DNA of 64,000 nucleotides, from NCBI RefSeq assembly GCF_030812475.1, contig NZ_JAUSSR010000004.1:186001-250000 (forward strand), read 5' to 3'. Shown here piece after piece: positions 27,424 to 35,633 of the stretch. The notes under the pieces were generated by a model. That model was not told the DNA's origin. It saw only the letters and a list, made by a program, of their open reading frames with translations, and searched no databases. Every line of letters begins with the position of its first letter. Position 1 is the first letter of the stretch. Origin of the DNA: Pseudomonas lini (GTDB lineage Bacteria; Pseudomonadota; Gammaproteobacteria; Pseudomonadales; Pseudomonadaceae). The translations under genes were made by a program, and so were the position numbers.

Positions 27424-28809
27424 CTATCGAAGGCTGGATTTGAGTTCGATGAAGCGTCGGGTGGCGAACAGACCGGCAGGATGAGAATGTCGGTGGGCCG
27501 ACAGCCACGGGATCAGCACCTGCATCTGATCGTGTACGCCAACGCCAGCCAACGCGTTTTGCAGGCCCTGGATATCCGGGTCGTTGGCCGGCACCGTAGT
27601 TTCGACCGCGCCGCTGGCGCTACCCCGGCTCGTCGCGGTTGCACGTTCAGGCACCCAGTCGCCGGCGATCCAGTCATGCAGCAATTGCTTTTCATAAGGG
27701 CTGAACACCCCGAACATCGCCGCACCGTCGCCATCGATCAATTGCCAGAACCGGCTGGCTTGCGGATCCTGGTGGCGCTTGATCCAGCCCTTGTTTTCCA
27801 TGGCAGCGAGGAAGCCTGGCAACTGCTCGGGTGTCGACAACCATTGATTGACGGTCTTGCCTTCGAAGCGGCAGTAGTCGGAATGCATGTGTTGGCCGAA
27901 CGGACGCTTGCGCTCGAGCATGTCCAGCACTTCAGCGTACAGGTCGAACGACTCGATGATCGCGCGACTGCCCTGCCCCAGATCATTGAGCCGATAACCC
28001 AGCGCAACCCTGCGCAGGAACGCCTCGCGATCAGCCTCCAACGGCAATAGCTGCAACACCGACTGCACGGCCTTTTGCGCGTGGCCGGTGCTGGCGTTGT
28101 CGATGGTCACGTGCAGGGTGAAATAATACGGATCGATGCCCAGCTCGCTGAGTTCGTAGGCACTGATCAGCAAATGCAGGGGCAGTTGTTCGTACCCCAG
28201 GTTGTAGCCGATGACTTCCGGCAGGCACTCGTCGCCGCTCTCACCCAGCGCCAGTTGCACGGCACCTTGCAGATAACGCTCATCGGGAATCGCTGCGCAG
28301 TCCTGCAAGCCATGCTCTGCCAGCAGTTTGCGGTAGATCACCACATGATTCTGTGCGGGATTGCCCTCGCCCAGTTCCTCCAGATACGTGCAGATCAGAC
28401 CCTCGAAACGGGGGTCGCGCCAATGCCGCAGCAGGCCGTACAGCCAGGCGCCGTCCACCAGTTTGGTCGGGGCAACGGCCTGCAGGAAAAACAGCGCGTG
28501 CGCCTTGTTGCTGAAGTACTGCCGGGGCCCGCCTTCCTTGCGCTGTTGCAGGTAGTCGGCGTATTGCCGAGCGACTGCGATACTGTGTTGTTCGACATAG
28601 TCTTGCAGTGCCGACAGGTCCTGCGGCAGCTCGTCCGGCAAGTCCGCCGCGCGCTGCAGCTGGGTCTGCAGAAATGTGTGCGCGAGTGCATGCCTATGGT
28701 GCGCATCGTCGCTCAGCAGCAGCTGCTGGTAGATCTGTTTAATGCTGTCGGCGCCGGAAATCGAGTGTTCGTGGGCAGGCCTGGATTCAAGTCGTGTCAG
28801 GGCAGTCAT
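27424..28809 (-). CDS. Iron-containing redox enzyme family protein (heme-oxygenase-like fold)
   Basis: A 461-residue protein recognised as the iron-containing redox enzyme/heme-oxygenase-like diiron family. It has long helices with scattered acidic and histidine residues, for example LEELGEGNPAQNHVVIYRKLL, and a later YYFTLHVTIDNASTGHAQKA, whose H and E residues would bind metal. Members of this superfamily (HDO/diiron oxidases) oxidise small molecules or lipids. It is the first gene of the operon with the methyltransferase and ligD. I choose the ATG at 28809 (MTALTRLE). No substrate can be proposed from sequence. Confidence 0.65.
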   Translation of the reverse strand: MTALTRLESRPAHEHSISGADSIKQIYQQLLLSDDAHHRHALAHTFLQTQLQRAADLPDELPQDLSALQDYVEQHSIAVARQYADYLQQRKEGGPRQYFSNKAHALFFLQAVAPTKLVDGAWLYGLLRHWRDPRFEGLICTYLEELGEGNPAQNHVVIYRKLLAEHGLQDCAAIPDERYLQGAVQLALGESGDECLPEVIGYNLGYEQLPLHLLISAYELSELGIDPYYFTLHVTIDNASTGHAQKAVQSVLQLLPLEADREAFLRRVALGYRLNDLGQGSRAIIESFDLYAEVLDMLERKRPFGQHMHSDYCRFEGKTVNQWLSTPEQLPGFLAAMENKGWIKRHQDPQASRFWQLIDGDGAAMFGVFSPYEKQLLHDWIAGDWVPERATATSRGSASGAVETTVPANDPDIQGLQNALAGVGVHDQMQVLIPWLSAHRHSHPAGLFATRRFIELKSSLR

Positions 28810-29002
28810 GGATGCATCTCTCGGTCTGAGGCCAGTGGCAGGACGCTGGATCAATACGTCTCTACATCAGCAGAGCGACCGCAGCGCGGAAAAATTCCAT
28901 TGGCGTTCAAAGAGCCCGGACAGACGGCCGCCGATACGGCACTTGGCTTGCACCGAAGTGAATATAATGAACCGGTGTGGGGACACTCCCCGGAGAGCAA
29001 TC

Positions 29003-29455
29003 ATGCGCACGGTTCATGTCATTGAATCGGATAAAACCCCCAGGCCAGTGAACGTCGTGGGTGAGGCGATCACCATCCTCGCCGGCGGGGATCTTTCCAA
29101 ACCTTTCGAGGTGCATATCCAGCAAGGCGTGCGAGGCGGAGGGCCGCCGCCGCACTTTCACCCCTGGGATGAAGCTTTCTACGTCATCGACGGGCAAGTG
29201 GAAGTGACGGTCGATGGCCAATCCAACACGGTGTCGAGCGGTGGCTATGTGCATATCCCTGCCGGAACCGTCCATGCGTACAGGAACCTCAGCAGCACGG
29301 CGAAAATCATCGGCGTAGTGTCCGACCCGCGGGGCGGGCAGTTTTTCGCGGCGATGGATCAGCTCAAGGTGCCGGAGGATCTGGCGCGGATTTTTGAAGT
29401 GGCCGAGCGTTATGGGGTTACGTTTCTGGTGCCTAAACCCTCCGCAGCTCTGTAG
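29003..29455 (+). CDS. Cupin-domain protein
   Basis: A 150-residue single-domain cupin. The metal-binding motif 1 is visible as PPPHFHPWDEAFYVIDGQVEVTV and motif 2 as GGYVHIPAGTVHAYRN; histidines and a glutamate for one metal ion are in place. The start is the ATG at 29003 with CGGAGAG 8 bases upstream, although the frame extends to 28742. Cupins of this size are dioxygenases, isomerases or sugar or quorum-signal binding proteins. It is divergent from the heme-oxygenase-like gene, 193 bp apart. No function can be assigned. Confidence 0.75.
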   Translation: MRTVHVIESDKTPRPVNVVGEAITILAGGDLSKPFEVHIQQGVRGGGPPPHFHPWDEAFYVIDGQVEVTVDGQSNTVSSGGYVHIPAGTVHAYRNLSSTAKIIGVVSDPRGGQFFAAMDQLKVPEDLARIFEVAERYGVTFLVPKPSAAL

Positions 29456-29471
29456 GGGGGCAGCAGTGAGA

Positions 29472-29580
29472 CCGCGTCATCGTTCTTCGCGAGCGGGCTC
29501 GCTCCCACGGTTGACCGAGTCGTATCGGCTAACGCAGTCAACTGTGGGAGCGAGCCTGCTCGCGAAGAACGATAACGCGG
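29472..29580. repeat. Long inverted REP pair
   Basis: CCGCGT-ATCGTTCTTCGCGAG and CTCGCGAAGAACGAT-ACGCGG (one mismatch) are the outer arms, continuing into GGCTCGCTCCCAC and GTGGGAGCGAGC, around a ~33-bp spacer. Its arms are longer than those of the other REPINs here. It lies between the convergent cupin and DUF533 genes and may end transcription in both directions. Confidence 0.8.
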
Positions 29581-29600
29581 TCTGGTTTTCAAGAGTGCAC

Positions 29601-30329
29601 TCAGGCACCGCCACCCTTCGCCTGCTGCTCCAGATGCACCTGCAAATCCGGATCAATACCCAGCGCCGCAGCCAGTTCATCCAGATAACTGCGCTCGGCG
29701 TCCTTCTGATCATCCACCAGCATCACACTGGCCAGGTACATTTCCGCCGCCATGCCGGGATCGGTGGCCGACTGCGCCACATCGGCGGCGTCCAGCGGCC
29801 GGGCGACTTCATCATCCAGCCATTGCTGCAACTGCGGATCATCGGTGTGACGACCGATCTCGGTGCTGATCATCTGCTTTTCCGATTCATCGATACGGCC
29901 ATCGGCCTTGGCCGCCGCAATCATTGCCCGAAGGATCGCGTTACTGTGGTCTTCTACTTCCGGGCCAGACAGCAGGTCTACAGTGCGCGGAGCCTGTTGC
30001 GGTGCCGCAGCCTGGCTGCGTTGCCAGGCTTGATACGCTTGAAATGCCATCATCCCCAGCGACGCCAATGCGGCGTAGTTGGTGCCACCGCCTGACCGGC
30101 TCCGGGTCGAACCGCCCAAGGCTGAGCCGCCGCCCAGCAAGCCACCGAGCAAGCCACCCAGCCCACCGCCGCCGGCGCTGGAACCGGCGCCACCGCCCAA
30201 CAGGCCGCCGAGCAACCCGCCGAGGTCGCCAAGCCCGCCCTGGGCCGAAGCACCACGGCCGCCCTGTTGCGGCATGGCGCCCTGGCCGGCGCCGCGCAGA
30301 AGTTGTTCGAGCAGATCGCTGGTGTTCAT
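29601..30329 (-). CDS. DUF533 / TerB-like protein with Gly-rich region
   Basis: A 242-residue protein of the DUF533 (YebE-like) family. Residues 20-95 are low complexity, with repeats of GLGGLLGGLLGGG that may act as a membrane-interacting stretch. The C-terminal half is a TerB-like helical domain (NAILRAMIAAAKADGRIDES; DDPQLQQWLDDEVARPL) with acidic metal-binding character. The ATG at 30329 (MNTSDLLEQLL) fits the family. The role is not established; members are often envelope or stress associated. Confidence 0.75.
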   Translation of the reverse strand: MNTSDLLEQLLRGAGQGAMPQQGGRGASAQGGLGDLGGLLGGLLGGGAGSSAGGGGLGGLLGGLLGGGSALGGSTRSRSGGGTNYAALASLGMMAFQAYQAWQRSQAAAPQQAPRTVDLLSGPEVEDHSNAILRAMIAAAKADGRIDESEKQMISTEIGRHTDDPQLQQWLDDEVARPLDAADVAQSATDPGMAAEMYLASVMLVDDQKDAERSYLDELAAALGIDPDLQVHLEQQAKGGGA

Positions 30330-30639
30330 GACGGCATCCTCTTTGGTCGGAGTGATCCAGTCAGGCAACGATAGTCCTCGCAGTCAAATGCGCCACCACC
30401 GTTTGGCTGACGTGACCCCCCTGCCGTGCACGCTGCCTACCCTGGCAGAGCGACCTGACGTGCGGGTCCACAGGCCGGCCGATTTATCCGGGGTATTTTA
30501 GTGTGGCGCAGCTAAGATTCATGAGTGGTGAACCTTATTCCCGGATTCCCGGTCGATACTTGCAACCCGACCAGGTTTGCCGCCACCCCCGATAGTGAGG
30601 GTGATGACCGGCTTGCTTCACTTTCTGGAGAACGCCCCC

Positions 30640-31362
30640 GTGATTTCGACTCTACACATCGCCAGGCTCAAAGCTTGGGGCGCCCATGGTTTCACCGCCA
30701 CTGGCGTGGTCACTGCCTTCCTCGCGACCCTCGCCCTGCTGGAAAACCAGCCCACCAACTGCCTGCTGTGGCTGGGCGTCGCGCTGATCGTCGACGGGCT
30801 GGACGGCGCGCTGGCGCGCAAGGTCAATGTCCAGTCGGTACTGCCGAGCTTCGACGGCTCGGTCCTCGACCTGGTGATCGACTACCTGACGTATGTGTTT
30901 ATCCCGGCGCTGTTCATCTATCGCTACATCCCGTTGCCTGACTACACGCTGCTGTTGACCGTGTCGCTGATTCTGGTCTCTTCGCTGTTCTGCTTCTGCA
31001 ACGTCAACATGAAAAGCAAGGACAACTACTTCCAGGGCTTCCCCGCCGCCTGGAACGTGGTAGCTCTGTGCCTGTACATCATCGCGCCATCACCGTGGAT
31101 CACCCTGCTCGCTGTCGTCGGCCTGGCCCTGCTGACCGTGACCCGGATGAAATTCCTGCACCCGTTCCGCGTGCGCAAGTTCATGCCGATCAATATCGCG
31201 GTGACGGCCATCTGGCTGTTGTGCAGCTTGTCGCTGGTGGTCAATCACCCGGTGATCAACCCGCTGGTGATGGGGCTCTGGCTGCTGATGTCGGCTTACT
31301 TCCTGGGGATCTGCATCTGGCGCACGGCGATGGAGTGGTTTGAAACGTCGCGGCACAAGTAG
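30640..31362 (+). CDS. pcs: Phosphatidylcholine synthase
   Basis: An inner-membrane CDP-alcohol phosphatidyltransferase of 240 residues that condenses choline with CDP-diacylglycerol to make phosphatidylcholine in one step. The family motif is present in its Pcs form: DGLDGALARKVNVQ, then FDGSVLDLVIDYLTYVF, with all the Asp and Gly residues. Eight or so membrane helices follow. I prefer the GTG at 30640 (MISTLHIARL), which has TGGAGAA about 8 bases before it and matches the usual Pcs start; the ATG at 30604 is the alternative. The DUF488 gene follows after 6 bases. Confidence 0.88.
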   Translation: MISTLHIARLKAWGAHGFTATGVVTAFLATLALLENQPTNCLLWLGVALIVDGLDGALARKVNVQSVLPSFDGSVLDLVIDYLTYVFIPALFIYRYIPLPDYTLLLTVSLILVSSLFCFCNVNMKSKDNYFQGFPAAWNVVALCLYIIAPSPWITLLAVVGLALLTVTRMKFLHPFRVRKFMPINIAVTAIWLLCSLSLVVNHPVINPLVMGLWLLMSAYFLGICIWRTAMEWFETSRHK

Positions 31363-31368
31363 GTCGCC

Positions 31369-31755
31369 ATGCCCATTCATATCGTCCGGCTCGGCTCCCC
31401 GCGCCAACCCGATGAAGGCCTGCGCATCGGCACGGTACGCCGCCCGCCCCGGGGCGTGCCGAAGGCCGAGTTTGCCAGCCGGGATTTCTATGATGTGTGG
31501 CAGCCGCTGCTGTCGCCCAGCGCCGAATTGGTTGCGCAAGCCAAGGCCGCCGAGGATGAAAAGGCGTGGGAGGCGTTTCGGCGCAAGTTCAAGGCTGAAA
31601 TGAACCATCCGGCGCCGAGCCAATTGCTGGATCTGTTGGCCGCCCTCTCCCATCAGACTTCGCTGGCTGTCGGGTGTTATTGCGAGGAGGAGGCGCATTG
31701 CCATCGCTCCGTGTTGCGCGAGCTGCTGAAAGCCCGCGGTGCCAAGCTTGCATAA
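31369..31755 (+). CDS. DUF488 family protein
   Basis: A 128-residue cytoplasmic DUF488 protein. The family hallmarks are the start IVRLGSPRQPDEGLRIGTVRRPPRG, the SRDFYDVWQPLLSPS segment, and the cysteine/histidine motif GCYCEEEAHCHRSVL near the C terminus, which resembles a metal or nucleotide site. The function of the family is unknown. Only 6 bases separate it from pcs, so the two are co-transcribed. Confidence 0.8.
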   Translation: MPIHIVRLGSPRQPDEGLRIGTVRRPPRGVPKAEFASRDFYDVWQPLLSPSAELVAQAKAAEDEKAWEAFRRKFKAEMNHPAPSQLLDLLAALSHQTSLAVGCYCEEEAHCHRSVLRELLKARGAKLA

Positions 31756-31770
31756 CAAGCACGTCCCCCA

Positions 31771-31861
31771 TGTAGGAGCTGGCTTGCCAGCGAAGAGGCC
31801 AGTCCATCCTAGCATCGATGTCGGCTGTCACACCGCATTCGCTGGCAAGCCAGCTCCTACA
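31771..31861. repeat. REPIN after DUF488 gene
   Basis: TGTAGGAGCTGGCTTGCCAG pairs with CTGGCAAGCCAGCTCCTACA around a ~50-bp spacer. The remaining 246 bp up to uspE contain no gene; they hold the Anr-type box at 31981. Confidence 0.85.
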
Positions 31862-31980
31862 AGGGGTTGCGTTGTATTTGACGGCTTCGGATGTCATTGC
31901 CACCTTCATCGTCTACCTCTTTGCGCGTGCGCCTGAGTTCAGCACGAACCGCAGCCTGCGCCGGGTTGACGGACGGAAGG

Positions 31981-31994
31981 TTGATCATGGTCAA
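31981..31994 (+). promoter_or_regulatory. Probable Anr/FNR box and promoter of uspE
   Basis: TTGAT-CATG-GTCAA matches the Anr consensus TTGAT-N4-ATCAA with one mismatch. A -10-like TATGAA lies at 32015-32020, which puts the box near -40 of the resulting start site, the classical activating position. Anr is the oxygen-sensing regulator of Pseudomonas, and universal stress proteins are known members of its regulon. Confidence 0.6.
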
Positions 31995-32107
31995 TACTTA
32001 GGGGGATTGAATGGCTATGAAATGACTGCACATCGGGCGCCAAGGTCGCACCCCCTGGTCGTTACAGCGGTGCCGCCACCTGCTCGTCAACCCACGGGAG
32101 GTTTGTC

Positions 32108-33034
32108 ATGTCTGAGCAATCACGATTCATGCTGGTCGCCTCGCCCCTGATGGAACACAGCCCCGCCTTCGACCGGGCGGCGGCGCTGGCCAAGGCCGAA
32201 GATGCGGCGTTGCACATCGTCGCTTTCGATTATCTGGAGGGGCTGGCGACGGCCAGTCTGGTCAACGAAAAGGCTTTGGAGCAGATGCGCCTGGGCTACG
32301 TCGATCGCCATCGGCAGTGGCTGGAAGAACAGGCCCGCCCCTTGCGCAAGATCGGGGTGCAGGTCACCACCGAGGTGGCCTGGGTCGAACGCCCGCTGGA
32401 GGAAATCCTGCTGCACCTCAAGGAGCAGCCGATGGACGTGCTGATCAAGGCGCTGGAGCATGAATCGCTGTGGTCGCGGCTGATGTTCACCCCGCTCGAT
32501 GTGCATTTGCTGCGTGAGTGTCCGGTGCCTTTACACTTCGTCAGCCACGCGGTGCACGCCTTGCCCCGCAAGATCGTCGCCGCGGTCGATCCGTTCCATC
32601 GCGACGATCACTACAAGACCTTCAACGACCGGATCCTGCATGAAGCGGCGAAACTGGCCAGCGCCTGCAACGCCGAGCTCGACGTGGTGTATGCCTACGA
32701 TCTGTCCTCGATCAGCGCGGACGAGTTCGGCTTTGACAACGGGTCGGCGTTTTTCTCCTCGGGCAAGGCCAAGACCCTGTATGACTACCAGGAAGACGCC
32801 TTCCACGAACTGGCCGAGCGCAACGGTATCGCGCCGGAACAGCGGCATATGATCATGGGCAGTCCGGGCAAGGTCCTGATCCGCTATGCCGAGGCTTATG
32901 ACACCGATGTGATAGTCATGGGGCGGGTCGGCCATCGCGGGCTGGGCCGGCTGATCGGCAGCACGGTGGAGCACCTGCTGTACAAAATGCCGTGCAGTGT
33001 TTGGGTGGTGTACACCGAGCGGCTGGATGAATAG
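32108..33034 (+). CDS. uspE: Universal stress protein, tandem Usp domains (UspE type)
   Basis: A 308-residue cytoplasmic protein made of two Usp domains, about residues 1-145 and 150-305, as in UspE. The second domain keeps the ATP-binding signature G-2x-G-9x-GS (GRVGHRGLGRLIGST), while the first lacks it. Such proteins help survival under oxygen limitation and envelope stress. GGGAGG lies 7 bases before the ATG. The Anr-type box upstream fits induction at low oxygen. No neighbour is in the same operon. Confidence 0.87.
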   Translation: MSEQSRFMLVASPLMEHSPAFDRAAALAKAEDAALHIVAFDYLEGLATASLVNEKALEQMRLGYVDRHRQWLEEQARPLRKIGVQVTTEVAWVERPLEEILLHLKEQPMDVLIKALEHESLWSRLMFTPLDVHLLRECPVPLHFVSHAVHALPRKIVAAVDPFHRDDHYKTFNDRILHEAAKLASACNAELDVVYAYDLSSISADEFGFDNGSAFFSSGKAKTLYDYQEDAFHELAERNGIAPEQRHMIMGSPGKVLIRYAEAYDTDVIVMGRVGHRGLGRLIGSTVEHLLYKMPCSVWVVYTERLDE

Positions 33035-33054
33035 CTGCGATGCACACGGCCCCG

Positions 33055-33158
33055 TGTAGGAGCTGGCTTGCCAGCGAAGGCGATATGTCAGTCACATCAA
33101 TGTTGGATGTGCCGCCGTCTTCGCTGCGGTGCGGCGTCCCGACAAGCCAGCTCCTACA
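33055..33158. repeat. Hybrid REP pair
   Basis: The left arm TGTAGGAGCTGGCTTGCCAG is normal. The right arm reads TTCGCTG, then the insert CGGTGCGGCGTCCCGACAAG, then CCAGCTCCTACA. The same insert type occurs at 45279-45400 and, inverted, at 43174-43278. The spacer sequence GTCACATCAATGTTGGATG resembles those at 36905-37082. Confidence 0.75.
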
Positions 33159-33178
33159 TTTGTCCGTGTTAACCGGGT

Positions 33179-33991
33179 TCAACGCCGGGTGATCACCACC
33201 TCGAGATACTCGCTCGGCACCACCATCGACTTGTCCCCCGCCCGGTTCAAACCGTTGATCAGCTCAGTCAGGTCTTTTTCAAAGGCTTGGGCGCCTTCGG
33301 GGGGCAGTGCCGCGAACGCCTTGTGGACCGGGCCGTACCAGGTGCGGAACGTGTCGATGAAATGCGCGGCCGAGCGGTAACGGAAGTTAAAGTGTTTGCG
33401 CGTTACCTGCAGCAAAAAGTCGCGCTCATCGAAGTGCGAGTGCAGCCAGGCCTCGGTGCCCCAGTTCGAAGGCGGTTGCGCCCCTGGCGGTGGTGGCATA
33501 TGCCGGCCCAGGGTCTTGAACATCTGGCCGACGAAGCCTTCCGGCGTCCAGTTGGCCAGGCCGATCCGGCCGCCAGGTCGACAGACCCGTGCCAGTTCCG
33601 CGGCGGCCTTGGGCTGGTCCGGCGTAAACATCACACCGAAGGTCGACAATACGACATCAAAGCTGGCGTCCTCGAAAGGCAATGCCTCGGCATCGGCCAC
33701 CTGGAACGTCACATCCAGGCGCTCTGCCCTTGACCGGTCTTCGCCGCGCTCGAGCAGCGCAGCCACGTAGTCGGTGGAGGTGACATGGCAACCACGGCGT
33801 GCGGCGGCCAGCGTCGCATTGCCATTGCCGGCGGCCACGTCGAGCACGCGTTCGTCGCAGAGCAGGTCGCAGGCTTCGGCCAGTTCCTCGCCGACGATCT
33901 GCAACGTGGTGCCGATCACGGCATAGTCGCCGCTGGCCCAGGAGGCCATCTGACGGTTTTTCAGGGCAGTAAGATCAATGGGTGTACTCAT
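33179..33991 (-). CDS. Class I SAM methyltransferase (UbiE/methyltransferase-11 type)
   Basis: A 270-residue protein with the Rossmann methyltransferase fold: motif I VLDVAAGNGNATLAAAR near residue 48, acidic motif II at VTSTDYVAALL, ADAEALPFEDASFDVV (motif III region) and GGRIGLANWTPEGFVGQM. It begins at the ATG at 33991; the frame extends 13 codons further without a ribosome site. The substrate is probably a small molecule, judging by the subgroup. The DUF4242 gene lies 50 bases upstream in the same direction, so they may be co-expressed. Confidence 0.8.
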   Translation of the reverse strand: MSTPIDLTALKNRQMASWASGDYAVIGTTLQIVGEELAEACDLLCDERVLDVAAGNGNATLAAARRGCHVTSTDYVAALLERGEDRSRAERLDVTFQVADAEALPFEDASFDVVLSTFGVMFTPDQPKAAAELARVCRPGGRIGLANWTPEGFVGQMFKTLGRHMPPPPGAQPPSNWGTEAWLHSHFDERDFLLQVTRKHFNFRYRSAAHFIDTFRTWYGPVHKAFAALPPEGAQAFEKDLTELINGLNRAGDKSMVVPSEYLEVVITRR

Positions 33992-34041
33992 GAAGTCTGT
34001 CTCTGGCGGGTTGGAACAACGGACCAGCAACGGGCGTTCGA

Positions 34042-34311
34042 TTACTCTGCCGTCGTGGGATCGATGATGTTCATGACCTGGGATACGCTGTTGGCGGGGA
34101 AACCGCCCTGTCTGGCATGCTCCCGGATGAGCTCTTCATTCGGCGCGATGTACACGCAGTAGATCTTGTCGCCGGTGACGTAGCTCTGCAGCCATTGCAC
34201 TTCTGGCAGATCGCGCAAGACTTTGCGCGACTTTTGCGAGATGGCTTTCAGATCCCGTTCCGACAGTGCTCCAGCGCCTGGGATTTCGCGTTCTATGACG
34301 AACTTCGGCAT
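34042..34311 (-). CDS. DUF4242 family protein
   Basis: An 89-residue ferredoxin-like small protein of the DUF4242 (nickel-binding-like) family. Its marks are MPKFVIEREIPGAGALSERDL at the start, QWLQSYVTGDKIYCVYIAPNEE in the middle and a final HARQGGFPANSVSQVMNIIDP. The pattern with conserved YxxYxAP and HARxxGFPA is typical. Function is unknown. It is followed by the methyltransferase gene on the same strand. Confidence 0.75.
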   Translation of the reverse strand: MPKFVIEREIPGAGALSERDLKAISQKSRKVLRDLPEVQWLQSYVTGDKIYCVYIAPNEELIREHARQGGFPANSVSQVMNIIDPTTAE

Positions 34312-34508
34312 GGCAACCTCTCATTCTTGTTATTGGTGACAGGGTCGACTAACCCTGTGTGCCAACTATCGCGCCGGGGACCGTCGGCGTCCTGCCCGAT
34401 CGTCGGCCAACCCTGTCCGATCGTCCGGAGAATTCACGTTGTGCCGCGACAGGCTCACAATCAGACTCACCCTTGAAAAGCGGCACTCGAGCACAGGGGA
34501 AAAACCTC

Positions 34509-35501
34509 ATGGACGCCCTGTCCCAGACCCTGCGCGTCGTCCGCCTGGTCGGCGCGATCTTCATCAATGCCAGGTTCACTGCACCCTGGTGCTACCAGTC
34601 GCCCAGCGCCGACACCGCAGCGCCCTTCCTCGAGCCCGGCGCCGAACGGGTGGTGATCTTCCACTTGATCACCGAAGGCGAATGTTACGTCGAGCTGGGT
34701 GCCGATCCGCCCCTTCTGCTAACGGCTGGCGACGTGGTGGTGTTCCCCCAGGGAGACGCCCATCGCATGAGTTCCAGGCCGGGACTTGCGCCCGCCACCG
34801 GCTCCCGACTGGATGTGGTGCTGGCGCGCCGCCCCCGGCAGCTGAGTTATGGCGGCGGTGGCGCGGTCACACGTCTGGTGTGCGGCTATCTGGCGTGCGA
34901 CACACGACTGGCAGGCATGTTGCTGACGGGGTTGCCGCCGATAGTGAGGGTCAACGTACGCGGTTCGAATGCCGGGATCTGGCTGGAGTCTTCGGTGCGT
35001 TATGCGCTGGCTGAAGCTCGCTCGCCGCGCGCTGGCGGCGAAGGTGTCCTGGCCAAGTTGGCTGAGGTGTTATTCATCGAGGTGTTGCGCCTGTACATGC
35101 ACGAACAGGGCGAAGGCCGCACCGGTTGGCTGGCGGGCGTCAACGACCGGATCGTCGGCGCCGCGCTGAACGCGCTGCACAATAAGCCCTGTCACGCCTG
35201 GACGCTGGAAGAACTGGCGCGCACCGCCGGCAGCTCAAGATCGGTGTTGGCGGAACGCTTTCAACTATTGGTCGGGGTTTCGCCGATGCAGTACCTGACG
35301 CAGTGGCGGATGTTGCTGGCGGCCAACCTGTTACGCAGCAGTAACAGCTCATTGATGCGGATTGCCGAGGAAGTGGGTTACCAGACCGATACGGCGTTCA
35401 GTCGGGCGTTTCGTCGTGAGTTCGGGGCGCCCCCGGCGGCGTGGCGACGCAGTCAGGAGAAAAAACCAATGGCCCACGGCGCGCAGCCTGTGGGCCATTG
35501 A
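34509..35501 (+). CDS. AraC-family regulator (cupin_6 type)
   Basis: A 330-residue AraC/XylS-type transcription factor. The N-terminal half is a cupin-like sensor (GECYVELGADPPLLLTAGDV), and the C-terminal 100 residues contain the double helix-turn-helix (WTLEELARTAGSSRSVLAER; MRIAEEVGYQTDTAFSRAFR). This is the subgroup often found beside oxidoreductases or efflux genes. The start is the ATG at 34509. The last ten codons (MAHGAQPVGH) are encoded by a hairpin that also serves as terminator for the opposite strand, so the C terminus may be a by-product. The target is unknown. Confidence 0.85.
   Translation: MDALSQTLRVVRLVGAIFINARFTAPWCYQSPSADTAAPFLEPGAERVVIFHLITEGECYVELGADPPLLLTAGDVVVFPQGDAHRMSSRPGLAPATGSRLDVVLARRPRQLSYGGGGAVTRLVCGYLACDTRLAGMLLTGLPPIVRVNVRGSNAGIWLESSVRYALAEARSPRAGGEGVLAKLAEVLFIEVLRLYMHEQGEGRTGWLAGVNDRIVGAALNALHNKPCHAWTLEELARTAGSSRSVLAERFQLLVGVSPMQYLTQWRMLLAANLLRSSNSSLMRIAEEVGYQTDTAFSRAFRREFGAPPAAWRRSQEKKPMAHGAQPVGH
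35460..35500 (-). terminator. Leftward terminator inside the 3' end of the araC gene
   Basis: CAATGGCCCAC (35467-35477) and GTGGGCCATTG (35490-35500) form a perfect 11-bp stem with a 12-base loop. On the minus strand it is followed by GGTTTTTT (35466-35460), a proper U tract. It would end leftward transcription coming from the DipZ-like gene. On the plus strand there is no U tract. Confidence 0.75.
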
Positions 35502-35530
35502 TCCAAGGGACACGGAGCGTCCCGAGCTGC

Positions 35531-35625
35531 ATTCCCACGCAGAGCGTGGGAATGATCAGCACCCTCCTCCATGATCGTTCCCACGCTCTGCGTGGTAACG
35601 CCTCCAGTGACGCTCTGCGTCACGC
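35531..35625. repeat. Second REP family, GCAGAGCGT type
   Basis: ATTCCCACGC-AGA-GCGTGGGAAT, CGTTCCCACGCTCTGCGTGG and GACGCTCTGCGTCACGC follow each other. This is the CCCACGC-AGA-GCGTGGG palindrome common in Pseudomonas intergenic DNA, different from the GTAGGAGC type elsewhere in the window. Confidence 0.8.
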
Positions 35626-35633
35626 TTTTGGAT

